Program-made: the position numbers and the translations under genes
Assembly (NCBI GenBank): GCA_947652115.1
Contig: OX393572.1
Location: 16,474,869-16,538,868, forward strand
Length of the DNA stretch: 64,000 nt
Source of the DNA: Blastomussa wellsi
Taxonomy: Eukaryota; Cnidaria; Anthozoa; Scleractinia; Plerogyridae
Direction: 5' to 3'
In this document: positions 46,601-61,600 of the stretch, one piece after another
Position numbering within the stretch: position 1 is the stretch's first letter
Layout: every line of letters starts with the position of its first letter
Notes under the pieces: generated by a model
Told to the model about the DNA's origin: nothing
Databases searched by the model: none
Seen by the model: the letters and a program-made list of their open reading frames with translations, nothing else

Positions 46601-49600
46601 AAGCAACATGACGTGCGCTTGCTCGCGCGATTACTTTCGGCGTATTCGCGAGCTCTTGCACTAGGTTATTGGATAAAATAAGTCGGAAACTCATCTCAAG
46701 GAAATTTTGACAAAACTGACATTTGTTCCCGTGACTGAAAAAACCTGCTTTGAGTGTGGGGCTCGCTTTTCAGTGCCATATATAGCAAATCTAGGCAACA
46801 GATTGCCTTGTTTCAGACAAGCTAGCAACATACCTGCTCTTGAGATGCTGAGTTGATCCGAGACATTTAAACTGTCCGTTCACCATGATCGCTAGTCTTG
46901 TACACAGAGCTTCACACTCTTCCATGCTTTAACCAAATGACAACAAAATATTTTCAGTATTCTCGGTTACTAAACTTACAGGGAAGCCAAAACTCCTCAA
47001 CTTATAATCATCACTTATCATTACTAAAACAGATCTAGCATTGGTATTTGCCAGTGATTGATTGAAACTAAAAGTATGCAAATGACTCACCTGTGTGAAG
47101 TGAGAACAATTGATCGGCCTCCTTTCATTACAGTCATCAAAGAATCCCACAGGAAACGACGAGCAACAGGATCCATACCAGTGGTGGGCTCGTCCTGAGA
47201 TCAAAATCAATTTCTCGATACTGATCTCTAAATATGTTTTTACAGTAAAAGTTGAGAGAATTTGGTACTGGGTCATATTTTGAAACGGTGATAAGATTTG
47301 TGTTTGATGATGTATTGATACACACTTTCTGTCATTATGTAAATTTAAAGCATAAAGTGCCAAGGAGAAAAATCATTTCTCCCTAAAAATATCCACGTCT
47401 CCCCTCCACCCCCATCCCTCAAAGCAAGCCAGACACTGCTGCAACATGATCAGAGGCTTACGTTTTTGTAAATTAACCTTACAGTTTGCCTATAGCCACC
47501 TGTACCACTAGGCGTGCAGTGTAAGCGCCGTATATGGCGCGAGTGATAAAGCCTGTGTGTGAATATCCAGGTTGTAATTGGAGTGGTACAGAGACCAAAC
47601 TGATGTGAAGTATATGAAGTAATTTAAATGTTGATGAAAGTGAAGAATGATCATCGCAGTGAATTTTCAATTTAAGCAATTGGAAAGAAGAAGCTTGAAA
47701 AAATCAGGCTTTTAACGGGATTCGAGCCCGTGTTCGAATCCCGAGTTGAAGCCGACTTTTTTCACGCTTCTTCTTTCCAATTGCTTAAAATTGGAAATTC
47801 ACTGCGATGATCGTTCTTCACTTTCAAAAACCAAACTGCAAACAGAAATAAGCTAGGTATACTGTACACAGCTCCACGCACCAAAAATACAATAGGAGGG
47901 TTTCCAACCAGAGCAATGGCTGTACTGAGCTTTCGTTTGTTTCCACCGCTGTGAATGCAATGTAAAATACAAATAAATAAACTTCACGGGTTTCAGTCAT
48001 TTATCCAACTAAAATTCGAGCCACAGTTGTCTCTTTAGAGTGGTACTTTACAACTGTGTGTTGCAAAACTCAAACTAAGGTAATCACTAGCTATATCCAA
48101 TTGGCCAAAGTAATTACTAAATAAAAAGCACCAGATTTTTGAACCAACTGTTAAGTTTGGTAATGCAAAACAAAGTGAAATATCCTTGTGAAACGATAAA
48201 AATTTTTTTGTTGCATCTCTGAGTAATGGAAACACTGATAAACTGTGTAAAATCTGTAGGAGCAGATCTGATTGGCTTTATTGTAATTGACGATTTTACG
48301 AAGAATGCCTTGTTGACTGTCGCTATCGGAAAACGAGGGTAAGTATTCTGCTTGTTAACTATTTCTCACCTGTAGTCTCCACACAGTTTATCTGCCCAGT
48401 TGCTTAAGTTCAGATGTTTAATAGTTGCAGATACCAAGTCCTCTATTTTATCTGAGGGCACACCCCGGAGGCGAGCGTACATCGTCAGCATTTCACGACC
48501 GGTCAAACGTTCGATAAGGGCGTCAAACTGATGATAGCACAACAAAGACAGAAGACTGATTAATAAGCGAAAATGGTTTCGTTAACTTGCAACAAGCTCG
48601 CTCAGTCAAAATAAACTAGACTTGGGACATGACAAGGTAAATTCAGGTAAGGTGAAATTATGCCTGTATTGGCTTTGGCCTTTAGCCTCAAGTGCTTCAA
48701 GAATTGAGCCCTTTGCCTCCTAACTTATCAGCCCTTTTGGCGGCATTCCAAAAACCCCCACCAGACTCCCAAAAGAAATGGAGAGGGTGCATGGACATCC
48801 ATTGTGTGTTATAACCCGTTTTATCTCAGTCGTAACGGCTACCAAGAATAGTCTAGACACCATGTAAGCCAAATTGTGTAACAGCGGCCTTTAAACCCCA
48901 GACTGTAACATTTGTTGCGCACATCGTTAACAAGCATTTACTTCAAGCCCAACTGGCCCAGACAGAGAAAGGAACTGCGAGAGTAATGACTCTTGTGCAA
49001 GAACACATTACAAGAACCTTGGCCAGGACTCCAAACTCTAGCGCACTAACCATTAGGCTACTGCGCCACTCATAACGTGTACACGTGCATTCTAAATTAG
49101 TAATGTAACAAAATAATACCTGAGGACAATAACCAATCCTTTGCTGAACCTAAAATAAAAACAAATAAGACTTAGTAATAAAATTTATCCGTAAAAGCAC
49201 TAACTGAATACAGCTTTAAGAGTACTATTTCTGATTTCACGACAAACCTGTCTTAAATTCGTCTGAATGTTGTATCCATCGAGGAAAGCAGTCCCTTCCG
49301 TGATGCTTAGATCTCCTGTCAACATGCTGAATGTTGTGGTCTTTCCAGCACCTTCCAGAAAAAATTCATTGAAATACTCCATGACTTAACAAATACTACT
49401 ACACAAAAAATTACTTAGCTTATTGATAAGAAAAGACGAGATGAAAGAAGATAAGATAGGATATGATACAATAAGAGCTAATTTTTTTAACTTTTTAGTT
49501 TTAGGCATTGCTTTTTTAGATTTTTAAATGTTAAGATGCACGTACGTATTTTGAACGAGCTCCATGAGCTCCTAGCCGTAACGTGGATAATTAGAGCATT

Positions 49601-52600
49601 GATTTATATTGATTGATTGATAGCGTCCGTTCACTGGACAATAGAGCCACAGAGAAGACAGATGACACTCAAATGATGTTTCTTAAGCGTTTATATATCG
49701 TACCATTTATTCCAAGCAAACCGAAGCATTCTCCTCGAGGAATTCCCAAGCACAGATGATCAACAGCAGTAACACTTGTTCCGCCATACACCTAAAGACA
49801 AAACAACCAACACTGTATTTAAACCTTATATCTAAATTCTCGGGCTCATTCTCCGTGTAAAAACATATAAAACTCGCCAGCGACAAAACGCCCAAGCTAC
49901 ACGAACGAGAACTAAAAACTATGTAGATCAGGAAAACAATAGCTCAAAACGAAGAAAACTGTCACCTGTTTTTACAATGAGTGACTTTCTTACTGACGCC
50001 TCCTATAGCCGGCCTATCATGCTTCTAGCATGTCCAATAATTTCCACGTAGGAATAGCAGACCTTCCGCATTTATCAAAATATATGAAATTTCACCAACT
50101 ATGGCTATTGCGAAACGAAGAACTTTTAATTGACATTTTTTCTTTAACTTGTTGTAAATTTTGATCCAGTTGTGTTCTTACCTTGGTTAGGTCTTTTAAC
50201 ACAACAGACTGGCTGTCAATCGCATCGGATGACATGTTGTTAATGCGCATGCGCTCACTGAAGACATCCTCATCCTATTGTCGTAATCATACAATGATCA
50301 GAACGTTTCTTAGGAATAAAATTGCTGCAGGAATGAGGGACATACTATGCATATTGTGTGTTCCTGAGTTTATCAAACAACAACGACAGTGTTTCATCGC
50401 ATTTCCAAATGCCGAGAAGAAAGTTGAAAATGTACGACGCCCGGCGAATTATTTATAACGAGCTTCACGATTTTTGGATATGTGATTTTAAGTGTTTGAT
50501 ATATCTTCTCAATGAAAACTTTAAATGTGGAGAAATAAAATTGTCAGAAAATACATGCTAATTAAGATCACATTTCCAAACACTTTGACCGTGCTGAATT
50601 CCGCGCTTTAACTGGAAGAATTATTAATGAGTTTGAGGAAATGAAATCCATAGAATCCTACCTCATTGCTTCGCCGTTGTGATTCAGGCATGCCATTAGA
50701 TGTCTTTGTTTTGGCACCAATGAAGAACCGCACCTTGAAATGAAAAAAAAGGCATAAACATATGTCAGAGTAACACCAAAGGTGGCAGAGACCCTTAAAG
50801 AATTTCTTCATATCATAATCTTACCTCAATCAACAGAACCAAAATGAACAGCACAACTGCTTCCACGAACATATAAAATGCCATTTGACCAATCCCTGGA
50901 CGCTCCCAAGACAACGCATGGTCTGTATACGATATCCCTCGAGCTGAACACGCAAGTGCAGCTCTAGAAATGCAATAGAAAAGAAAAAAGATTAAAGTGA
51001 TACATGAGAAAACGACTGTTTTCCATCAGGTGAATAATACGACAATACCCTACCAATCCCTCCAATCATTCATCACACCGCTCTCGTTCCCACCCTATCG
51101 AGAAGAAAGATGTTTACGACTCATCACTAACAAACCAGTGAAATCACTTCACTTGCAACAATCCATTTCCATCCTTGGCTTTTGTGTAATTCGTTTGAAT
51201 TCTTCTACAGATTTACTTCTAATGCGATATTGTGATACTTGCGTTAATTTAGTAACCATTTGGTCCGTAGTAAAAGTTGCACACAAATACCCATTTTACT
51301 CACTCAGGAGATTCGTTGCAAACTTTACGGTATCCATAGTTTTGGTTAAGATCTACAAAGCTGTACGCAAGTCTGCAAGGACAACAAAATATTATTTAAT
51401 AGCTACTGTTTACAAAACCGAACTTTATATTTATCAAATACATGATTGCTAGTCCATGTTTTCTATCCTGGGCCATGCGCGAACTTGAGGTGAGGTACTG
51501 TAGAACAAAATCTAACGACACAGTTTTTGCATGACAATTTGCTGTTTATTCACCCCATCTCCCGCAACTGATTAGACTAGCTAAGCCCCAGTTGATCAAA
51601 GGTACAAGATGTCATCCGCTATCTAAATCACTATCCAGTCGGTAACAAAGAAACAACGGGGGCCAGGTCTATAAAAATAAATTGTTACAAAATAAAAAGC
51701 CTATTTCTACACACCTTCCTAAAGCCTTATTCCAGCTATAATTAAAATCCAGAATGTTCACTTACGTGTAAGTGGGTATCAACATGAAGATATAGTGACA
51801 GATCTTTGCTTCTTCCTCGGTATCTAACGACGGTATTTGTAACACAAATACTGTGATCAACATGGCCTGAAAGGCAGGAAATGGGCAATGATCACAACTG
51901 AAACAAACATTTTCATTTTCATGCTTTCTGTTCGTATGAATCTACTGAAATCTTTGAAATCTACCATGGCTCCATATTTGGTAACATGTTTCACTCTCTT
52001 AAAGCGAGTTTCAATAGGCCATTTCCGAGTTCCCTTGAGCCTCTATTTCAAAGCGAGTCTAAGTGCGAAAGTTTTGTGATGGTAATTAGTTTTGCTTTCC
52101 ATATGAATGAATGAACTCATTTTCATTACAAAGACTTTGCACTTAGACTCGCCTTGAAATAGAGGCTCAAGCAAACTCGGAAATGGCCTATTGAACGTGG
52201 TAAAACCAAAGCCAAAGTAATTGCTTTGGCCAATCACAAAGGACAGAGACAATCCAATGAACCAATCAAAATCCGAAGTAACTACACGAAGCCGATAGAA
52301 AGCGCGGTAAAACTTGCGCACGCGAGTCACGAGTGGTTTTGGTTTTAGTTCTGACTGGTTGAAAAAGTGGCGCGAGATTTTTAAAATACTCAAGGGTTTG
52401 TGAAATGTGATGGGAAAATAGTTATAGCATTAATTAGTTGTGTAGATACTAGAAGGAGGTGAGACCCAAATCTATGAAAAGTGTCCATGTCTATTTGCCA
52501 GTTATGTCCAGAAGTTGTTCACTTAGTCTGTAAGTTCACTTAAAGTTTGCTTCCACTATTCCTTCAATGGCTTAAATATACTTCGACAATTATTTTATCT

Positions 52601-55600
52601 CCTTAATAAGAAGTTATGTTTACTTAATAGTACTTTTTCAGGCTTACCAGACTCAGAATGGAGAGGACGAACACAGTCAATGCATAACCCACCAGTGGAG
52701 AGGTGAATATGAACGACATGCAGTACACGAACGGCAAAACACACATACCAAACAGGATCTACAAAGGACAAGGTACATTTACATGTTTGCACGATTGTTT
52801 AAAGCCAGAGATTGCTATTTTACTTACATGTACCAGTAGATACAATATTATTTGCTGGACTTCAAAGTGGTCCAAAGTTAAGCACAACTTATTAACAAGT
52901 CATTATGCCAATTCAAGCACCATGCATGTAATTTACACCTCAATTGTACGATAAATTCTCTTGTTCAGTGCATAAAGCAAGAACGCTAATTCGTTCCTCG
53001 AAATCGAAGCTCTCTTCAAAATATTTTACTTCATTCAAAGAGCCGGGGCTCCGTCAAGATACTTTTTAATTGAGTTATTTTTGCGACGAACCAAATTCCC
53101 CTTAAAATGTAAGAAACCAAGAAAGAACGCTAGCAGGGAGGTGAAACTAAAACAAAGAGAAATCAAGGCTTGTTAAGGAATGGAAAGATTGAATATGAAA
53201 TATTTACGCTTAACTTCTCAAAGTGCCAAAACCATTACGTAGCTCTCCTTTAAGATGGATCGACCCACATATGATACACTTTTGGGTACCCAGTAGAAAT
53301 CCCCTCCCCTCCCCCTCCCCACTTACTGAGAGTAGTGATTGTTGACTTGCTCTGGCTTACCAGCATTAAAAAGACTGTGCCAAGTTCGTCTTTGTAAGAG
53401 TCCACTTGAAATGCAGCAAACAGGATAAGAATTACCAGGGCAGGGAAAAAGTAGTTGATGAAGTCCCAGGTATATGTAGCAAACCAATAACTGAACACAT
53501 CCACTCCACTAACAAACTGAAGGTGTTTTGCCTAAAGAACAGAACTTTAAAATTAGTGGGATGGCACATTACGGTAAAACATGATTCTATGCAGTTAAAA
53601 ATCTTTGTGAAGTATCTAAGCAACAAACGACACAGGCATAAAAAACCCAGTGAACCTTTTCAGGAACGAAATAATTTAAAAAATAAATTTCTTTCTTAAA
53701 AACATTTATACAAATAGTCAAATCCTCTGCTTAAATTTAAATTTAGAGGCATAAATTATGGACCTACCTTTGAAACTCTTTCCTGGACAATAAATGTCAC
53801 AAAACTGGCGGCCATGTAAGCCATCCCCAGCGCAAGAAATATGGCCAACAGAAGGGCTGAGAAGTCACCTGTCACATTGTCGGCCTGAAAATCACGCAAT
53901 CATCAACTCATTACTCACGTATGATACGACTTAGTGCGTGTGCAGAAATCAACGATCGATGGATACATCGCACGCACGCACATCATATATTTTTTCGCAC
54001 AATTGTTCCCGAACTGAATGCAAGCACTGTTATTTTTGACTTGCAACAGAAGGTGAAATGTTGGTACTTACAGTGCAATCGCGAGAAATAGAAGTTTCTC
54101 GAGAGAAACGAGAAACTTCTCGAGCGAAACGAGACTTGTCTCGTGAGACGATGGTAACCTACATTCCCATTACACAACACTTCTGTGCCAAGGAAACAAT
54201 TGTAGTACTTAGCAAAATTACGAGCATGAAACGCTATGGCCTCAAGCCTAGTTGTCATTCAACAAGCATAAACAATGCTCTTACATTGCTAACTGACCTT
54301 GTTTGAGACGCTGTTTGGCAGCGGATAGTTTGTGGTCTCAATACTGTATGATGAGTCTCCCGTTTGATCTGCCAGTAGAATGTTACTCATGGCACTCAAT
54401 GCTTCTGCTATAGTGTGAAACCCCTGTCAGACGAATCATGCAAATCACTGTCATTGACATGGCTCTGTTGGGAAACGCGACCCATACTTAGCACAGTGTA
54501 CAGCGAGTACCATTTGCTCTCTACAAAGGTGTTCAAATTATTTAACGCAACATAACAAAAAATCGAAAGTCTTGAAAAATTCCCCCTACTTTTCTATGAA
54601 ACAGAATGTTGTGAGTCTGGAAAAGTCAGCTGAAACATTTACAATGACATTTCCTACACATTCGGTGGCTTGGTTCCACTTATAATAAGCTTTGAACATT
54701 TTATGATCTATAAGAGTTTATATAATAAGCTCAATTAAGGACGCATTTTGATTGGTTCCTACCTATGATCTATTAAAGGACATCCGCACCGATGACGTCA
54801 AGCTTTTCATATTTTGTTTCTTTATTATATAAAACAGATAGATTCCATTTTGCCGTACACCTGTTCAGTAACAGATCACGGATTGACGTCAAAATGTGGT
54901 AAGTAAGTCACTGACACACTCGGCTATCGCCTCGTGTGCCACGTTTTTGTTCTTACCACATTTTGGCACCATCAGTGATCTATTACTGAACAGACCCACG
55001 GCAGCATGGAATCTATCTGTAAGTAGACCATGCACAAGATGGGATTTGTTAATTACCTCATTGCTGTACCACATTGTGGTTACTGTTGGTGCCTTTTTGT
55101 TGCCTGGTGCAACTCCACTGCTGTTAGTGATGTTTGAGGTCATATTTGATGGCATCACCATTGGCATTGAGGTCGCCACAGGAGCAAATGTGAAGCCAGC
55201 AACGTACACATTGAAGTAATTAGAGGCGTTACTCTTTTCCAAGACATACTCAGAGAAGTACGTGTTGAGGTCTGTCAAATCTGTGCCAGGACATCCTACT
55301 GCTGAACATTTATCGTCACCAAATTTTTCACCTGGACTGCAAAATAACAATCAATACAAATAAGGATTTGTTCTTGAGTCACTCTGCAATATAAAGGTAT
55401 TTTTATAAACATAGTAAGATAAAAGCATAATCAGGCTACGAACAAAACCGAATGGTGGATTGGATATTCATTGGAAATTGGTTGAAGAACGGTGAAAAGG
55501 AAATCTAATTTTTTTTTCTTGACGTAACACGTTTTTCTGTATCATTTTCTTGCACTGCAGTTATGTTCCTTTGACGAGAAAATTCTTCTGCAGTTAGGTG

Positions 55601-58600
55601 TGGCTAAGAATACTTTGCGGAAGTTGTTTTTAAGTTGTACTGTCTACAACGTATCAACTTTTTAACAACATTGGTCCATGCTTTAGCCTGCACCATCGAG
55701 TTACTGATGCAAATGGGAAGTTTGGGGAGCACGACAGCAGCGTGACAGATGTGCACCAGCTGTGAACTCTGATGGTGCACAGCTAATTAAAAGCACGAAC
55801 CAATTGTTTTATAACATTGCCGGTGGTAATGTACATCAGAAAACCCACGCTAGAAAAAAATTGTTGCAAAAGCGTGCTCCATTGGATTATGGATCACGCT
55901 ATGTATACCGAATTTGATTGAGCGGCTCAGCTAGCTATGCTGTAAAATTCAATGTCCCAAGTCTTAGCTTGCGTATCATGTTACACTTCCTACACAATGT
56001 ACATACACTCTAGCTTGAATGCACTTGGGGCAGTCATTATAACCAAAGTTGTCTTCTTTACAGTCGTCTGGCTCCAGATCCTTGTCGATAAACTAGGACA
56101 TGAAAATTAAAGGCCGGCAGTGAGTTCATAACCACCTGAAATGGCTAATTTCCTCATTTACTTCCAAATAGATTCAAGATAACCACAATGTGTTGGTTAT
56201 TGCCTACATTAGAAGAATATAGAGCGTTATCATTCAGAATTGTAGAATTCCAATAACATCGGACATGGTAGCCACCTTGATGTTTCAAACAAACGGTAAA
56301 TTACATGTGACAGCTATGATAATAAGTCAATATCCTCTATAGCTCCCCAGCGATCTGGGTCTTTGAGATGGTTAGTGGCAAGTAGTAGTTATAGTTGTTT
56401 TGGTGGCTTATTGGTGTTTTTGTTATCTTGTCTAGAAACAGTCTAAAGTGTACCTGGCACTACAGTTTGGTCAGAATCTGACTGCCATGACCAATACGGA
56501 AACAGTTTCTTTGTATACTGATTAGCAGAACAGTCAGGTCGATCAGCAATTCCTGCTTTTTTCTCCAATTTTTTCTCCAGTTTTATTTACAGATTTTAAC
56601 ACATATGCAAGCACATTGCGAGTTTTACACCTTAAAATCAATTTGCCCAGCTATTCATATCATGTGGACTTGACTTTGTAACAGCAAAAATGTGAATTTC
56701 AGTTCAACTTTGTTGACTGTCTGTTTAAACACATAACTCACCAATGTTTTGCACTTGGCATTGAGCACAAAATACTCAAAATTACAGCACGATGCATTGT
56801 CTTTGTTAACTGCAGTGTAACTTTCGTTTCTGACAAAAATACCATTGTCACTGTTGCCATCTCGAATGGTGTAGACATTGGATGTGACATCTTCCACATC
56901 AACTTTTACATCACTAAGGTATGTATTAGCTTTCTGGAAAAACAAAATTAAAGTATTGCTGTCAGTTAGCCTTTTCATAAGCCAATTTACCCCAAGGGAG
57001 AGGCCTCGCATTCCACTGTGTGCTTTTGGCTTAACTGTAGGCACAAAGCAAGTAAAACGGACACTTAACAGCAAAAAGTTCCTCACCAGATAGAAAGCTC
57101 TTGTATAACCATGCCATCAGACACATATTTTACTGTTACTATTTATGGCTTTTGATCTTAGTACCATTCACTCCACAAGATTATTAGTTCATAATGGCTT
57201 ATGCAAGGCCAAAAAAGGAAATAAATAAATAAAAAAAAATAACGTTTTGTGTTCCATGTGTTTGCTTGTTCACTTGATTCTTTGCTTCCTTTGTGATTAA
57301 TTTTTGGTATTATATAACACTCAACTGAAAACTGTTCTAGTTAATAACTGATTAACATAAACATTACCTTCAAGGTTGCTGACTTTACAGCAGAACTCAG
57401 GTTTCTGTAGTCTGCAAAGAAGGCTTTAGTGTAGATGCCATCTACGCTCAAGTTAGAGAGCTTCAGAACCCGTGGAGGGTCGTTTTCTCGTGTGGGAATG
57501 GTGGTAATCAGCAACAAGCCAAAGAGAACCATAACAATAGGAAGAACGAGCTGAGTGATGATTGCTTTCTTGTCTCGTTTGGAGTTCAAAAGCCTCTTTA
57601 CAAACATTGCCTTGTACTGATGCCACTTCAAACGAAATCCTGTTTCCAGTTCTAAAGGGCAGACAATCGAGTTAATTAACATAAAATTCTTCTGCATGTC
57701 TGTCTTCCTGTCCGTCTGTCTGTCTGTCTGTCTGTCACCTCTCAAACAGTTGATTGATGGACTGACTGGCTGCCTTCATGACTGTCTGTCTGCCTGTATA
57801 TGACTACTGTCTGCCGTTCCTGCTAGCTGCCAGCCTGAAGTCTCTGTTTCTGATTACCCAATTGCCCGGGCAGAAAATAAAATGTTAAAAGGATAAAATT
57901 GAACCACAACATAGGTTATGTCTACAAAGAATAAACAAAATTTAAGAGTAAGCTGTGTCAAAACACATGTCCTGCTTACCCTCATCTTTAATCTCTCCAG
58001 ACTCAAGAACGTCCACAATCTGCTCAGTGTCATAACTGGCAATCTCATGATCTTTAGCTCTGCAAATAAATAAAAACTTAATTATCGTAATGCAGGGCTC
58101 ACAAATAGTGCTGTCCCATTGTCCCTTGTTTCTAGCAGATCAATGAATTTAAATCATGGCCACGAATTTCATTACATTTTATTAACTCAGCCTTAAGTAC
58201 ACAGTGACTAATTATATTTAAAACGTACAAGTCATCCACAGTTTTCTCTGCTCCTTCTCCAACCTTCATGAAAACTTCCTCTAGAGTCGTAACAGAGACT
58301 CCAAAACTAGTGATACCATATTCATCCATCTTGTCTGCAATTTAAAGAATAAAGGAAAACTCAAATCCTGATAATCTATCACAAAGGCTGACTTGTAACG
58401 ATTCATTGACATAGGACAATTGATGTTAACAAAATGGATTTATTAAACTTTTAAGCCACAATATCCACAAACAACCTCTCCTGGCTGAGCTCCTTATATC
58501 GATATCTGTACTGATCAGTTGGGATAATTTGTTAAGAGATCGTTTATGCAATTTACATTTGGTGGTCATGTTAGCCATTTTGAAATTCATGATGTGAAAA

Positions 58601-61600
58601 GGAACCTACATTTAACAATGGTTACCCTTGGGACTATAACGGCCCTATTATCCCAGAGGAGAAATAGGAAATAAGTAAGTCACCCTTGGGACTTAGATCG
58701 GTGAATGTTCTCTCAACTTACAGATTCCCAAGTGAAGTCATGTAATATGGTTACGTTTTACCATTCAAATGTTGATGTTATTTTTTAATTACCGGTAAGC
58801 TTACTTTCTATCTCTTGGAAGAGTGTCTCAAAGCCACTGGAGTGTTCACTACTCAAAACAAACTCCATTTCAGCACCAACACTGCTCAGTAGCTGTGCAC
58901 TGGGGACATGATTCATGATCAAACTTGTGACAGCATTGTGATTGCAATTTTCCTTCTTCACAAGCGTCAAGTGGTAGCCAACACCATACCTAGCAGAAAA
59001 AAATACAAATATGAGCTGATTTAATAGTTTAACTGCCTAGAGTCTGCTTTGTAAAAAAAACCATGGCAACAATTTCTCATTCCATGTTTTCAGAAATTTG
59101 CCTTATGTAGCAACACATGCTATCATCTTCATGTTCTATACTCTTACAAACATAGATCTTGACGAATGAGCCCACAAGAAGTTTCTGACTTTCTGCATAA
59201 CGCTGTTAAACAATTGGCAGTTTTATGTTCATTCATCAGTTTGAAGCTTCTTCAAGAGAAGAACATGTCGGGTTGCTGTAAAGCTACCTGCTCTTAAGGA
59301 ACAATGAACTGCCACAACATCTCAACTGTCCATCAGCCATGATAGCAATCCGGTCTCCAAGGAAATCTGCTTCATCCCTGAAAATTAAATGACTTGATTT
59401 GTATCGAAACACTAACAACATACAGATATTGTAAGAAATATCACCAAATTGACTAATGTGATTAACGGTAACCATACATAATGGTAGTCTGAGTTTGTTT
59501 ATTATCAGTAACCTTGGGCACAAGGCGATAGTGAATGAAAAATCATTAAAATGCACGTCTACAATCCTCAGGATCAAAGCTATTATCCAGCATGAGTTAA
59601 ATCTCAAATCACTGCCAACTTATATGTTCATTTATCATGAAGAGGCAACACATGCTAACATGAAAGTTTAATCTTAGACTTGTTTCCCGATCCACACGAT
59701 TTAGCTTACATGAAGTGGGTTGTCAGAATAATAGTTCTTCCAGCTTTGTGCTTCAACAGCAGGTCCCATGTTCCCCTTCTGGCATACGGGTCCATTCCTG
59801 AGGTGGGCTCATCTAAGAACACAGTTTGTGATCCTCCAATGAGTGCAATGGCACAACTGAAATGGAAAAAGGGTTTCTCAAAACCTGAATAAGTAATGGC
59901 ACTAAAAAGCAAAGTTATTTTTTTCCAGAAGCAACATACATGATTGTAGCAAATTTGTAGTGAATCCTGGAAAACTCTAAATTTTGTAGAAACCCAAGCT
60001 GCTATCTAGCAATGGCTCAGGCCTCTTAAGTTCCTCAGACTAACTCATTTATAAATGCATTTCAACTCTCTTTTGGGAGTATGTAACAAGCTGTATAATC
60101 TAACTACAGTCAAACCTCTTTTATATCAACAGCAAAGGGACAAGATAAATGTTGATATAATGAAGGTAAATATGAAGTGTAGTTTTGCAGAGACCAAGTG
60201 AACCACTGTCAGTCGTGTAGAGTTTTCTGTATAATCTAGAGGTTTCTGAAGGGAACACCAAAAGTGTGGCAGTACACTGAAACAGAATATATCTACTTCT
60301 GAGAAGATAGGAGACAAAAAAATAAGTTTCACCTGTAAGCTGTACCTACTGCATACCTTAGTTTCCGTTTCATTCCACCAGAGAGTTTAGATGAGGCCCA
60401 GTTCATCTTGTCGACAAGTTGAATGTCATTAATCATCTGGAGGACTTCTGTCTCAGCTTGTTCACCGAATGTTCCCTAAAAATTCAAATGAAATGGACTC
60501 ATTTAATTTCCTATTGCAGCAATAACATACACAATGGAAACATTACTGACAACATCTAGTAGAAGTAAAGGACACCCCTTTCCAATACCAGTTCATTTTT
60601 AAGGTCCTCGCTCCTTTTACTTTAAACTGAATCCTAACCATACCCTAACCACAGTTAGGGAAATAAAACAAAAGATTTTGCATTGAGGCTTGGGGATGCC
60701 TACATAATTTCTTTTGTTTCATTCCCCCTCAGCCCTGTCACCATGTTAGAATTTTAATATATCAGAATTAGATTATTATATTATACCATAAATTATAGTA
60801 CTGTAGCTTAACCTGCGGTTCAGGTAATTATTATGCAGTATCTGCATGACTGTATGTGTAATCTTCATTTAGATCCTTGTTACAGTGTATGCAAGGTCTC
60901 AACTTTGAAAAGTTGTGCTGGTGCTCAATCTCACACTTCAATCTAATCTTACTATTAACTAAAGGCCACTAATCTATCATACCTTCAAGTTGATAAAAAA
61001 TTCCAAATGTTCTTTGACTGATAGTCTGTCAAAAAGGACATTATGCTGAGGGCAGAGTCCCAGACTGTCTCGGATGGCATCCATATCTGTCAGAATACTC
61101 TTTCCATTGACATGGGCAGAACCAGAAGAAGGCGTATAGAGACCAGTTAATATGGACATAGTGGTTGTTTTCCCTGCTCCATTGTGGCCAAGCAATGCTG
61201 TGATTTGTCCTTGGTACATGTTCAGTGTCAGCCCATCCACGGCAACTTTAGAACCTGTTGATCCCTGCATAGGAAAAGAAAAATACCTACCCAATTATTA
61301 CTAAAATAGGGGAGTAAATTAAGTCCAACTAAATCATAGTTTCTGTAGCTGTGATGAAGCAGCTAGGCGTACTCCTATTTGCAGTGGATGGGATGCTGTC
61401 CATTGCAGGTTACTCCTCAGCATTCTATTACAGTAGGTTGCGCCAACAATGTGCTGGTAACTATTTAACATACTCCTAAGTTGAGAAAGGCTCACTATGG
61501 GAGTAATGTGTTCTGCCAAAACACAATGACCCAGCAAGCAGACCAGCCATTATGCCACAGTTTGCCCTCTGCAAACCAGTGATAGAAGCAATAAGAAAAA

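Noticed and set aside
46439..46681. 80-codon plus-strand open frame in an ABCA intron
   Set aside because: No recognisable motif, no splice partner and no conserved context.
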